Of a stretch of 64,000 bases of DNA, positions 10,216 through 20,283 are shown piece by piece. Below the pieces are notes generated by a model. It worked only from the letters and a program-made list of their open reading frames with translations. It did no database searches and was not told where the DNA came from. Source of the DNA: Sorghum bicolor (taxonomy: Eukaryota; Streptophyta; Magnoliopsida; Poales; Poaceae); NCBI RefSeq assembly GCF_000003195.3, contig NC_012878.2, positions 51,212,629 through 51,276,628 of the forward strand. Direction: 5' to 3'. Every line of letters begins with the position of its first letter. The stretch's first letter is position 1. The position numbers and the translations under genes were made by a program.

Positions 10216-10599
10216 CAGTGTAATGTATATGTATGAAGACACCTCCTTGTCGATGGATAGATTTCTACCAAATCAAATATGGCATAGAGATATGTAGAGT
10301 AAAATGTTGGTCGCTTCACGTATAGGAAAATATTTAATTGTCTCAAGCAACAAATGAGAAAGAGAACCAGAGTTATTTTTCTCTACACCTCAGTCCAGCA
10401 GATAATTCATAAATGTATGAAAAATACATCGAGTCAAAAGGATCTTCGACTAGGGATTGCGAACCATCACAGCTGGTCTGCAAAGCATAATAGCAACAGT
10501 TTGGGGAACATGTAAAGGGAATTGCCTATGAAAATATTTTCTGCATTGCTCATTGTAAAATTCTATGTGAAGTATCATGCCCTGTGAATTGGAAGCTAA
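10216..10599 (+). other. 3' untranslated/flanking region of the transporter gene
   Basis: No ORF of note. Parts (for example CCATCACAGCTGGTCTGC at about 10467) align with 34180-34240, which extends the transporter duplication past the stop codon. No clear polyadenylation signal was chosen. Confidence 0.5.
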
Positions 10600-11578
10600 A
10601 AGGGGTAAGTGGAAAATAAGAATTTGGTTGAACTCATCTGAATGACCAGGATATTATTAGGCCAGTCACCCTGTTCAAAAGATAGACTGAAAAATCTCAA
10701 ACTTATGGTAATTGAAACTTGACAGTCTTTGAGAAGCAAAATTGCATTAGTGGAATTTATATCACTGAAGCAGAAATTGACAACTGTAATTTCGAACATA
10801 AATGATACGCAGGTCACCCCTGTGTCGAGAAAAAAAATCAAACAGAGTAAAAACCATTTACCACAACGGTTATCAGATCTGAAGCATATTAGGAATGCTC
10901 TCATGATGTCCAGACTTATCTTCTCATTGTTCAAGAACAGCCCGGTCAGTGCGTTTTTAGAGATGCTCACCCCTCTGATACGTATCAATGTCTCTCTGTC
11001 GACAAATTCAACACATAGTAAGGAAAATCTTATTAAGGGTCTTATTGACAAGTAAATACCACATGGCATGATACTTGCTCTTCATGTAAAGTCTCGCTAG
11101 AACACAAATGACTGATGGTCTCATTGACCATATCTTTTGTCGGCACAATGCGTACACTAAACAGTGAAGATGCAAATGGTGGTTTTCCCTATTTACTGAA
11201 AATGTTTCGCGAACTGATCCTGGGTTGCCCTACGGACCTCCTCCTCTTGGGTTTGGGAATGTTTTGCACATTCCCTGCAATGTCTCTTCCCCTTTCCCTG
11301 TCTCCTCTGTCCCCTGCAGTGTCTCTCTCTCGTCCTCTGTCCCTGGCTGCTGCACTTTCTCTTGCACTGTTTCCTCTGTCTCTGGCTGCTATTTTTTCTC
11401 TCGCTCTGTTATATTTCTATTTGCCGCTAACTCAATAAACCTCTGAGAGAGTTCTTTGCAAGTATCTGGCCATTTAACTGCAGACATCTTGATCTTACCG
11501 CATTTCCTCTTCCTTATGCTTGAAAGAATACGTGCTGCAAAAGCAGAAACTTTTGCCGCATCTATAGCGAAAAGACGG
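10600..11578 (-). pseudogene. Ulp1-type (aminotransferase-like/Ulp1) gene, inverted copy A, 3' part
   Basis: The minus strand carries the same gene segment as 21802-22521 on the plus strand. It has a lysine/glutamate-rich region (degenerate repeats of Q-E-T-V-Q type), then ISKNALTGLFLNNEKISLDIMRAFLICFRSDN. It continues beyond where copy B is interrupted, through a possible short intron, into NYSCQFLLQ. The arrangement resembles the large grass genes with an N-terminal plant-mobile-domain-like part and a C-terminal Ulp1 cysteine protease, often carried by Mutator-like elements; this assignment is tentative. The 5' part is cut off by the Athila-like element inserted at 11579. Confidence 0.55.
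10861..11578 (-). repeat. Left arm of ~720-bp inverted repeat
   Basis: Reverse complement is closely similar, with small indels, to 21802-22521. Both arms are copies of the same Ulp1-type gene segment, arranged head-to-head around the retrotransposon. Confidence 0.85.
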
Positions 11579-13093
11579 TGTTGACGGTCATTAAGTACTA
11601 AAATTAATAATCAAATAAACATAAAAAAGGATCAATATGAAACAAACATCTAGAATTAGGGTTTTATCTGACAGAATTCCACGAGCTTTGGTGTTTATCT
11701 ATTTCTGCAGGGGGTTATCAGAGAATATGGAGAGAAGGCCCACATGTCATGTTTACAACGAGATAATTACGTGCCGCGCAATTTTCCTTAATCTAGAAGA
11801 ATCCAGAAGCCACGGGAACGAACGAGAAGGGATTCGGGCTCGGGGGCAGGGCGCCCGCCCACCCCCCTTGGGCGCCCGCCCTGGCCAGGAGTTGGATCGG
11901 GACTCTGCTTCGGGACAACGCTCCACCGACCTAAAGGATCAATCTAAACCATACAATCTATGTCGGTTTGATCCAATGGCTCACGTTCACTTGAAGGGAC
12001 TATAAAACCAGACCCCCTGGCCCCTGGAGGAGGAGAGGAGAAATCATTATTCAGAGGTAGCCATCAAAGTTAGGGTTTAGAGCTTCTCTCCCACAGAGAA
12101 TTAGAATTAGCTACTCCCTGATCCTTCAAGTTTAGAGGTTTGATTAGATAGCAATTAGAGAAGCAGAGCACTACGCTCTGGATTCGGATCTTCGGTAATA
12201 AAGATTGGCATTATTCATATCTTTCTCTAATTCTTTGTTCTAATTGCATTATGTCTCTAATTATTATGTTCTTAGTTTGTTCTAGTTCTATATTTGATAT
12301 AGTTCTAATTGATAATGAGTTTATGTATAAGTTTGCAAAGCGCTTAGCTCTTGACGCGAGGGAGTTAGGTGATAGATCACATGTGAGCGTGGTGCTTAGA
12401 TGTTATTTATCTGCAAATGTATCCTATTGGCCGGGTCGTGTGGTAGTTCGCGATAGTGACAGCTTCGTTGATTCTTATATAGTCCACCCTCCGGTGATAG
12501 GACAGGCAGAACCGGTATTGTGGAGTAAGTCATGCGATGCTCTGATTTACTTTATCAATGTTCCTTATACATGAATAAAGAGTCTTTTATGCTATATATG
12601 ATCTTGTAGATAACTAGAGTAGATTATGACTTAGTAGTTAGTAGATAACTTAGAATCCATTCTCTAGCTAATCCGACATCACCTACATATATGAGGAGTA
12701 GTCTATTTTCTAATCGCTGTGTCATCTACCCATGAACTTATACTTTATTATCATTATCTTTATGGTTTACCCCCTGCTAAAGTAAGTGACTGTGTGACGA
12801 GTTTCTCATTAGTAATCATGTTCTTGCAAGTTTATCTCTAGTCTATGCCTTGATAGATTTTGTCCCTTGATTTAATTTCATCTTCTTTAGATCCCTTAAG
12901 CAAAATTATAAATAACGATACCTGGAATACTTATCCTGGTGAAATGCTACAATGAGGTGTTTTATCTGTGCGCTTGCGGATAGAATAGATTATTTTCTAG
13001 AGAGCCCTTTACATTTATAAATACCTTTGTACACTCTGGCACCATGCTGGGGATGACAACCTAGTATCTAAGTGGTGTTAGCTAGTGTCAACA
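11579..13093 (+). repeat. 5' LTR of Athila-like element
   Basis: 1515 bases with terminal TGTTGAC/GTCAACA. Contains the motif GGGCGCCCGCCC twice (11849-11860, 11870-11881) and a TATAAAA at 12001-12007. The inserted-into flank ends AGACGG. Confidence 0.88.
11849..12007 (+). promoter_or_regulatory. LTR promoter: paired GGGCGCCCGCCC motifs plus TATAAAA
   Basis: Two copies of a GC-rich motif with self-complementary core GGGCGCCC, 9 bases apart, about 120 bases before TATAAAA. The same pair recurs inside the element at 15842-15874. Confidence 0.6.
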
Positions 13094-13101
13094 AGCATTT
13101 T

Positions 13102-13119
13102 TGGCGCCGTTGCCGGGGA
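13102..13119 (+). other. Primer-binding site of Athila-like element
   Basis: TGGCGCCGTTGCCGGGGA, the PBS typical of plant Tat/Athila elements, 8 bases after the LTR end. Confidence 0.85.
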
Positions 13120-13419
13120 GTCTCAGGAATAAGTCATAAAGGGGAACAAAAGAGTAATACTTAGGAAAGCCAGAAAATCAGTCAAGGTTATTCATATAAA
13201 ATATTAGACTAGACTATAGAGAAATAATTGCATAAAAACAGTTACTAAGTGAGAAATCATAACAAGGCACCTCTGCTTTGGCAGGTTCACCCTGTTGTTT
13301 TTCTATGTTTATATTTTTATACAGGGTATAACAGGATTGACTTTGGGTACATTCAACTCTTCATCATCAGAACCAAAGCAATCAAGAGAAGAAGAAGCTA
13401 GCTACCAATTGCTGAAGCT

Positions 13420-14223
13420 ATGACACAAAAGACCTTGCAAGAATTCTCTGCTCCAAGCCTTGAGAACATTCCAACTGGTCCAAGATTTGCAGTAGAAGAA
13501 GGAATACCTGAGTTTGAGCTCAAGTCAAGCCTCATCAATTTGGTGCAAGCTACACAATTCAGTGGAAAAGCACATGAAGATGCTAGTGCACACTTGCAGA
13601 ATTTCTTAGAGATTGGAAGCACAATCCACATCAACGGAGTTGACAAAGACGTCATACTGCTTCGCCTTTTTCCATTCTCACTAGAAGGGAAAGCGAGGAA
13701 GTGGTTCTACACTCATCAAGATAACATCAACAACTGGACGAACTTGTCAGATGCCTTTCTATCAAAGTTTTTCCCTATAGGCAAAACAACTGCCTTAAGA
13801 GGAAATATTGTCAGTTTCCAACAACAGAAGACAGAAGCCATTTCAGAAGCATGGGAGCGTTTTCAAGGACACATATCAGATTGTCCTCACCATGGAATGG
13901 CCACATGGTTACTTATGCAGACCTTCTACCATGGATTAACCCAGAAGGCTCGTGAGTGCCTAGATGCATCTGCTAAAGGATCATTCTTGGAGCTTACAAC
14001 TGGAAAAGTAGAGATACTTTTGGATAAGATAGCAGAAAATCAAAGCTGGTTCCAAGATAAAGCTCAACAATGTCATCAAACTGAAGAAATACCAGAAGAA
14101 GTAAATGCATTATCAACTAAGATGGAAAATTTGCTCCACTGGATTGACCAGAGGGCCAAGTTCAAATGGAGACAACATACAAATATCAACCAACTTCAAG
14201 TCAACCCAATAGCAAAGGTATGA
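13420..14223 (+). CDS. Athila-like Gag
   Basis: 267 residues resembling the retrotransposon gag capsid domain: ATQFSGKAHEDASAHLQNFL, LRLFPFSLEGKARKWFY, LSDAFLSKFFP and TFYHGLTQKARECLDASAKG. It would assemble the particle. The frame ends at 14223. The next part of the same polyprotein (ETTYKYQPTSS onward) is in another frame (-1 relative) and overlaps by 58 bases. This suggests either an inactivating indel or programmed frameshifting; an indel is more likely in a pol-less element. Confidence 0.8.
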   Translation: MTQKTLQEFSAPSLENIPTGPRFAVEEGIPEFELKSSLINLVQATQFSGKAHEDASAHLQNFLEIGSTIHINGVDKDVILLRLFPFSLEGKARKWFYTHQDNINNWTNLSDAFLSKFFPIGKTTALRGNIVSFQQQKTEAISEAWERFQGHISDCPHHGMATWLLMQTFYHGLTQKARECLDASAKGSFLELTTGKVEILLDKIAENQSWFQDKAQQCHQTEEIPEEVNALSTKMENLLHWIDQRAKFKWRQHTNINQLQVNPIAKV

Positions 14224-15359
14224 ATTCAGGTAATACTTTCAAGCAACTTTCATTAAAAGAGATAATTGCTCAACAAACCAAAATTAATGATGAAGTTAAA
14301 CAAAGGCTAGATACAAATGAATCATCTCTAAAAGATATACACAATAAAATGGATTTTCTACTAACTGCCTTTGATGAGCAAAACACTCTTAATAAAAGGG
14401 TAGAGCTTAAATTAATAAAGATAGCTGCTGCACTGCCTGTTGCTACTAACCTTGAGCAGGTAAAGAATATAACTACTAGAGGAGGCAAAGCTACCAGAGA
14501 TCCCCCATACCCAAAAGAGAAACAAAGAACATCAGCACCAGTACAACCAGCAGTGATAGAAGAAGAAAGCCCAGTTGAAGCAGAAGATCTGCTACAACCA
14601 CCAAGAACTAGAGAAATGAGGAAAGATTTTTACGACACCAACTATTTGCCATTTCCTAGGAGAAACAGAGGACTGCAGTCGGATGAGCAGTTTGGTAAGT
14701 TTGTAGATGTCATTCAGAAATTATATGTCAACATACCTCTGCTCGATGCCATACAGGTACCTACATATGCAAAGTACATCAGAGATATTCTTAACAAGAA
14801 GAGACCACTGCCCACCACTGAGGTTATCAAGCTGACAGAAGAATGTAGTGCGGCCATCCTCAATAAGCCACCAAAGAAGAAGGAAGATCCCGGATGTCCC
14901 ACTATTGACTGCTCGATCGGAAACCAATACTTCAACAATGCACTTTGTGATCTCAGAGCAAGTGTCAGTGTGATGCCAGCATCAGTCTACAAAAAGCTTG
15001 ATCATGCAACCTTAGAACCAACATCAATGTGCCTACAACTAGCGGATCAATCGGTTCGACACCCGTTGGGCATCGCCGAGAACATTCCAGTCAAGATCAG
15101 AGATTTCCTGGTACCAGTAGACTTCGTAGTACTGGACATGAGTCCTGACTCAAAAGTATCCATCATCCTTGGAAGGCCATTTCTGAGCACTGCCAATGCC
15201 CACATTGATGTCGGAAAAGGAGAAATCAAGTTCAACATAAATGGACAAGAAGAACACTTCACATTCAAACCCAGACCAGAGAGAGACTCTACAGTGAAGG
15301 AAGTTCATGAAGAACCACTGGAGACACCATCTCCGGAGGAAGGTAACTCAGAAGATTAA
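14166..15359 (+). CDS. Athila-like Gag C-terminal region and aspartic protease
   Basis: 397 residues. It contains a coiled-coil-like stretch (LDTNESSLKDIHNKMDFLL), the Athila/Tat family sequence NLEQVKNITTRGGKATRDPPYPK, and a retropepsin-like domain (CPTIDCSIGNQYFNNALCDL through ILGRPFLSTANAHIDVGKG). The protease active-site motif, normally DLGAS, reads DLRAS (14949 onward, GGA to AGA), which should abolish activity. The frame stops at 15359, where reverse transcriptase would normally follow. Confidence 0.78.
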   Translation: METTYKYQPTSSQPNSKGMNSGNTFKQLSLKEIIAQQTKINDEVKQRLDTNESSLKDIHNKMDFLLTAFDEQNTLNKRVELKLIKIAAALPVATNLEQVKNITTRGGKATRDPPYPKEKQRTSAPVQPAVIEEESPVEAEDLLQPPRTREMRKDFYDTNYLPFPRRNRGLQSDEQFGKFVDVIQKLYVNIPLLDAIQVPTYAKYIRDILNKKRPLPTTEVIKLTEECSAAILNKPPKKKEDPGCPTIDCSIGNQYFNNALCDLRASVSVMPASVYKKLDHATLEPTSMCLQLADQSVRHPLGIAENIPVKIRDFLVPVDFVVLDMSPDSKVSIILGRPFLSTANAHIDVGKGEIKFNINGQEEHFTFKPRPERDSTVKEVHEEPLETPSPEEGNSED

Positions 15360-15641
15360 AAGATTTCGAGGTCCAGCTTGGGGGACCTAAAAATCCCAAA
15401 CCCTCACCGGAAGGTAAATCGGTATTTATCTGCATTATTAATTTTCTCATATTTAAATTCTTGCATTAGTCATATATATTCATAGCATAATTATAATAAT
15501 AAAAAAAGCCCCATATAAATAATATTCATGGTGTGTAACAACCCATATTTATTAATTATTGTGGAGGCACAAACATATCTTCCATTATCATTTTAATTTT
15601 CAATCCTCATAGATTTTCCTGCATTATATTTAACCTTCTAG
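15360..15641 (+). other. Internal untranslated spacer after protease
   Basis: Starts with a purine-rich GGTCCAGCTTGGGGGACC, similar to the CCAGCTTGGGGGAGTT found after the last ORF, then AT-rich sequence without an ORF. The pol genes would have been here. Confidence 0.5.
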
Positions 15642-15896
15642 AAGCATGACCCACACTTCTTGGGTCCCACATGTCATACACTTCACCCCACATACATCCC
15701 ATCACATAATTTCATCCACCAACATATCTCCACTAACAACATCTTTTCACCGTCCAACCACCACCAACACAATATTATTCTGCGTGAGATCAAAGCAAGG
15801 AAGCAAGTGGAGGAGGCACACCCAGGATGGGCATCACAAGTGGGCGCCCGCCCACCTACCAAGGGCGCCCGCCCTGTCCCTCTTCCTCTTATAAAA
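15642..15896 (+). promoter_or_regulatory. LTR-like internal promoter ahead of the last ORF
   Basis: Contains CCCACATGTCAT (15666 onward), also present in the LTR U3 (about 11737). It then has paired GGGCGCCCGCCC motifs (15842-15853, 15863-15874) and TATAAAA (15890-15896), all shared with the LTR promoter. In the LTR the same motif pair lies 120 bases before TATA; here it is 16 bases before. It probably drives a subgenomic RNA for the ORF at 16236. Confidence 0.55.
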
Positions 15897-16235
15897 GGCC
15901 AACTCCAGCTCCCCTTCCCTTCACACAAACACTCCAGAAAACCATACAAGTTTCAGTTTCCCGAGAAGGAGCTCTTGTAGTGAAGAGAAGAAAGTAGAGA
16001 AAAAGAGGAGAGTGGAAGGGAAGGTTGGAGATCTTTTGAGAGAGTGTTTATCACCTAGCAAGTAGTGATCCCGCTGTCCAAGCGGAAGTAAAAGTTGTTT
16101 AGGGGGAGGCTCTACTAAAATAAAATTTGTCTTGAACGATTAACCCCTGGACTACTGACATTCCGGACTGCTGACCACTAACATTTTCTCTCACATCTTC
16201 CACTAGTTGTGTTTTTACCAACTTTTGTTTGCAGG

Positions 16236-17693
16236 ATGTTTAAGAAGGTGAAGAATGCAGGGAAGGCTCTCAAGAACATTGGAACAAGGAGTTCAGCCCG
16301 ACATTCCTCACAGCCATCAGAGATGAGCGTCGACTCGACACCCACGCAAGCTCCGTCATCTTCATCAGGTCAGCAAGTCAAGGTCCTTCTCAAGATAGGA
16401 GACCTTGGACTGAAGACCCGAAGAGAGAAGGAAGTCTATCAGCAATTGAAGAACAAAGATTTCATTCACACCCCTACTATCGATCCAATCCTACTACAAG
16501 AAACAGGTATGGACATTGAATTTGACTTAATTTTTCAGATGATGGGTTGGACAAATTTTTGGAATATAACTGAGCTGGGTTCTCGTCTTCTCACCCTCGA
16601 ATTTCTTTGCACTTTACAATACTATGAGGGGGGAATTGTTTTTCGGATGTTCAAACAAGAAATTATGTTGTCTTGGAGAGAGCTAAGCGACCATCTTGGT
16701 TTCTCTTTAAGATGCATCCTGAACATTGACTCCGATTTACCCAACTTTGAGAGACACCAGTTTTGGAGAGAAATATCTAGAGATAATTTTTATAGTCAAG
16801 CCCGAACCAGTGACATGGAACACCCCACTCTTAGGATGTTCCACAAATGGCTTGGGTACAATCTTTTCTATTGCGATGATATTAGGAAAGTAAGAATAGG
16901 AGATTTACAACTTTTATATGCTGCTATTAGTAAAGTACCCACTTCGCCTGTTACACTATTAGTTTCACATTGGCTTAGTATACCTAGTCTTCAGGGACCA
17001 GTAGGATGTACTTCACTTATCACTCGTCTAGCCTCTAATCTTCACTTACTAGAAAATTCATCGTTGGACTTCATAGAAGAATTAAGAATTTATCATGGCT
17101 ATGACACATTTAGACAAGCTCGGATGTTAAAGAAAGAGGGGAATATAATGTATATGCTATATGATGATAAAGGCAAGATTCGGTTACCTAACCCGAACCT
17201 TGGCCTCTACGTTGTTCAAAACTTTTTGATTGAGATTGCAGCAACACCAGTGAACCAGAGAACTCCACAGCGAGTGGCATCTGAAAGGATAACCACTCAC
17301 CGAGAACGCACCTGGTATGGAGCTGATCCCGGACCAGAAGAAGCAGCACACCTGCATTATTGCGATTACAACCCTCGAGTCCTTCGAGACCCATGGGTTC
17401 GTCATGCGCAACCACAAGAGCCGACAGAGGAGACATGGCCGGAGAGCCAAGATCACCAGTGGACAAACCCGCCTTTTCATACGGGCAGGTACTCCACTGA
17501 TCCATATGGAGCTTCAGGATCCAGACCTCCACCCCAATTTGATGCAGGACGATACTCCGACGCCTCCTACGCTTTCACGAATGACTACTATCAAGAGGCC
17601 GGTGCTTTCTTCACTCGTACCGACAACACCCTCCACGACATCCAGAACACGCAAGCAGAACATGGAAGACTCTTGGAAGAGCAACAAAAATAG
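16236..17693 (+). CDS. ATHILA ORF-1-like protein (3' ORF of the element)
   Basis: 485 residues from ATG 16236 (MFKKVKNAGKALKNIG). The frame opens at 16209, but 16236 follows a good splice acceptor (ACTTTTGTTTGCAG), so it is the likely start of a spliced message. The middle (GSRLLTLEFLCTLQYYEGG, FRMFKQEIMLSWRELSDHLGF) resembles the ATHILA ORF-1 family found 3' of pol in Athila elements, whose function is not established. The C-terminal part is rich in P, H, Q and R, with aromatic spacing (FDAGRYSDASY). No transmembrane segment or envelope signature was seen. Codon use is unremarkable and there is no internal stop. Confidence 0.7.
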   Translation: MFKKVKNAGKALKNIGTRSSARHSSQPSEMSVDSTPTQAPSSSSGQQVKVLLKIGDLGLKTRREKEVYQQLKNKDFIHTPTIDPILLQETGMDIEFDLIFQMMGWTNFWNITELGSRLLTLEFLCTLQYYEGGIVFRMFKQEIMLSWRELSDHLGFSLRCILNIDSDLPNFERHQFWREISRDNFYSQARTSDMEHPTLRMFHKWLGYNLFYCDDIRKVRIGDLQLLYAAISKVPTSPVTLLVSHWLSIPSLQGPVGCTSLITRLASNLHLLENSSLDFIEELRIYHGYDTFRQARMLKKEGNIMYMLYDDKGKIRLPNPNLGLYVVQNFLIEIAATPVNQRTPQRVASERITTHRERTWYGADPGPEEAAHLHYCDYNPRVLRDPWVRHAQPQEPTEETWPESQDHQWTNPPFHTGRYSTDPYGASGSRPPPQFDAGRYSDASYAFTNDYYQEAGAFFTRTDNTLHDIQNTQAEHGRLLEEQQK

Positions 17694-19321
17694 AACCAGG
17701 ACCATGCCACTGCAGTAGAAGAGCTGAGACAAGATACAACAACAATGAACGACAACATCATAACCATGATGCGGTTCTGGAACATCGGGTAAGACCGACG
17801 TCAACATCCAGCTTGGGGGAGTTCCTTCCCAATTTATCAAGTAAGTTTTCATTTGCTCTTCTTATTTATTCTTTTCTATTTTAGTATTTTATCTTAAAAG
17901 GAAAAAAATTAGAAAACCAAATAAATATTTTCTTGCTTTAAATTACTGCATTTTATAAACATGAAAACAAAATAAAAAGAGTGTGTAGATAAGTGTGCAT
18001 TATTTATCTGCTAAGTTTAATCTCTAGAAAAACAAAAAGACCAAAAAGATGCATGATGGAAATAATGAACAGTTGCTCTGTTTAGTACCTAGCTTCTATA
18101 TTAGAGTTCTTCCAGGAATTACTAAAACTGAAATTACTATCTTTGAGAAGGATAAAACTAAAGTCTAGGTAAGAGAAAGGCATGATATAAAGTTTGAGCT
18201 GCTGTTTATCTTGTTCCTACAACACTAAGTTCTGGAGATTTATTTTGGAAACTTACAAATCACATGATGAGTTCCTAGCATTACAAACTACCTACCACAG
18301 CCATACTTGCTATAATATCTTTTACTTATATTCACATTGAGTTTGATCGAGCTGTGTTGACCCTTAGGAGCTTTCATGTGGTTAAATTAAGATATTCACT
18401 TGCACACATCTACTATACCATTCATCATCAATCATTAAAATTGCTAAAAATATTATCACTCACTGTCCCGAATATTGTTATTCTCTCTCTCTAAAAAGAT
18501 TCAATGCAGAAGAGGCATGGGTTATGCAAAAATATGCGAGAAAATAAAAAGGGGCAAGTGCCCGGAACCTTGAAAAAGAAAGAAAAAGAGTGAGACGAGA
18601 GGTAAAAATAGACAAGTGTCCGACAGTAGAATTAGGGGTACAAAAATGCCTACTTGAGCGGAAAAAATGGACAAGTGTCCGACAGTAGAATTAGGGGTAT
18701 CTACTACCCACCTGAAAAAAAAGAGAGAGAGAAGAGAAGAAGAAAAAGAGATAGCCCATGTTCTCCCAAAGCAAAGATCAAAGAAGATGAGAGATAGCAA
18801 TATGAGGAGCAATGAGAACCAAGTTTTATTATTACTTATATATTTTTATCATCACTATCATTTACTCCATCACACATGCACATCTTGATTTAATTATATG
18901 CTGAGTTTCTTTGGATCCATGGCTCGATTAGATAACATATGTATGAGCTGTTTTTCACTCCTATGAGCTCCACTTAAATATTCCATTAGCTATAGGTAAG
19001 TGATATCATGGTAAGGATCCACAAATACCACATATAGAGAGACTTGAGAGAATCATTGCTGGGAACTCTGAGTTTTATTTTGAAAACTTATGAAAAACTC
19101 TAGAACAAAAGTGAAGTATAAACAGGAGGGATAGTGCTTGACTTAACTATTTTGTCTTTCGATTACTTAAGATTTAAGTGCAGGTACTAAACTCCATAAC
19201 ACTTCACTCTAATCTGGAAGAAATTTTATAAAAGCATGTGTGCCTGTCAGGAAAGAAAACATCGAAGCAACTTCTGATTCATCTAAGTTTAGCTTTTTCT
19301 CAGGGACGAGCAAAGGGTAAG
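17694..19321 (+). other. 3' untranslated spacer of the Athila-like element
   Basis: AT-rich and without a convincing ORF. It includes a 57-base tandem duplication around 18606-18700 (GACAAGTGTCCGACAGTAGA twice). Confidence 0.6.
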
Positions 19322-19333
19322 CTTGGGGGAGTT
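19322..19333 (+). other. Polypurine tract of Athila-like element
   Basis: CTTGGGGGAGTT immediately before the 3' LTR start TGTTGACGG. Confidence 0.75.
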
Positions 19334-20283
19334 TGTTGACGGTCCTTAAGTACTAAAATTAATAATCAAATAAACATGAAAAAGGATCAATATAAAACAA
19401 ACATCTAGAATTAGGGTTTTATCTGACAGAATTCCACGAGCTTTGGTGTTTATCTATTTCTGCAGGGGGTTATCAGAGAATATGGAGAGAAGGCCCACAT
19501 GTCATGTTTACAACGAGATAATTACGTGACGCGCAATTTTCCTTAATCTAGAAGAATCCAGAAGCCACGGGAACGAACGAGAAGGGATTCGGGCTCGGGG
19601 GCAGGGCGCCCGCCCACCCCCCTTGGGCGCCCGCCCTGGCCAGGAGTTGGATCGGGACTCTGCTTCGGGACAACGCTCCACCGACCTAAAGGATCAATCT
19701 AAACCATACAATCTATGTCGGTTTGATCCAATGGCTCACGTTCACTTGAGGGGACTATAAAACCAGACCCCCTGGCCCCTGGAGGAGGAGAGGAGAAATC
19801 ATTATTCAGAGGTAGCCATCAAAGTTAGGGTTTAGAGCTTCTCTCCCACAGAGAATTAGAATTAGCTACTCCCTAATCCTTCAAGTTTAGAGGTTTGATT
19901 AGATAGCAATTAGAGAAGCAGAGCACTACGCTCTGGATTCGGATCTTCGGTAATAAAGATTGGTATTATTCATATCTTTCTCTAATTCTTTGTTCTAATT
20001 GCATTATGTCTCTAATTATTATGTTCTTAGTTTGTTCTAGTTCTATATTTGATATAGTTCTAATTGATAATGAGTTTATGTATAAGTTTGCAAAGCGCTT
20101 AGCTCTTGACGCGAGGGAGTTAGGTGATAGATCACATGTGAGCGTGGTGCTTAGATGTTATTTATCTGCAAATGTATCCTATTGGCCGGGTCGTGTGGTA
20201 GTTCGCGATAGTGACAGCTTCGTTGATTCTTATATAGTCCACCCTCCGTTGATAGGACAGGCAGAACCGGTATTGTGGAGTAA
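19334..20283 (+). repeat. 3' LTR of Athila-like element, truncated
   Basis: Matches 11579-12528 with about eight substitutions, then diverges after GTATTGTGGAGTAA. The remaining 565 bases of the LTR are missing and Ulp1-type gene sequence follows at once. The short word ATGCG occurs on both sides of the break, a possible microhomology. Confidence 0.88.

Larger units (their letters stand above)
11579..20283 (+). mobile_element. Non-autonomous Athila-like Ty3/gypsy element lacking pol
   Basis: The 5' LTR (11579-13093) is bounded by TGTTGAC and GTCAACA. It is followed 8 bases later by PBS TGGCGCCGTTGCCGGGGA, a gag/protease region (13420-15359), an LTR-like internal promoter (about 15600-16000), an ORF resembling ATHILA ORF-1 (16236-17693), a long non-coding spacer, a polypurine tract, and a 3' LTR cut short at 20283. 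Reverse transcriptase, RNase H and integrase are absent, so the element would need a helper. LTRs differ at about eight positions over the shared 950 bases by eye, so it is older than the two other full elements here. No target duplication can be tested because the right end is deleted. Confidence 0.88.

Noticed and set aside
12251..12574. 107-codon ORF in the 5' LTR as a captured host gene
   Set aside because: Both LTRs carry it and the surrounding sequence is ordinary gypsy LTR; the frame is not protein-like.
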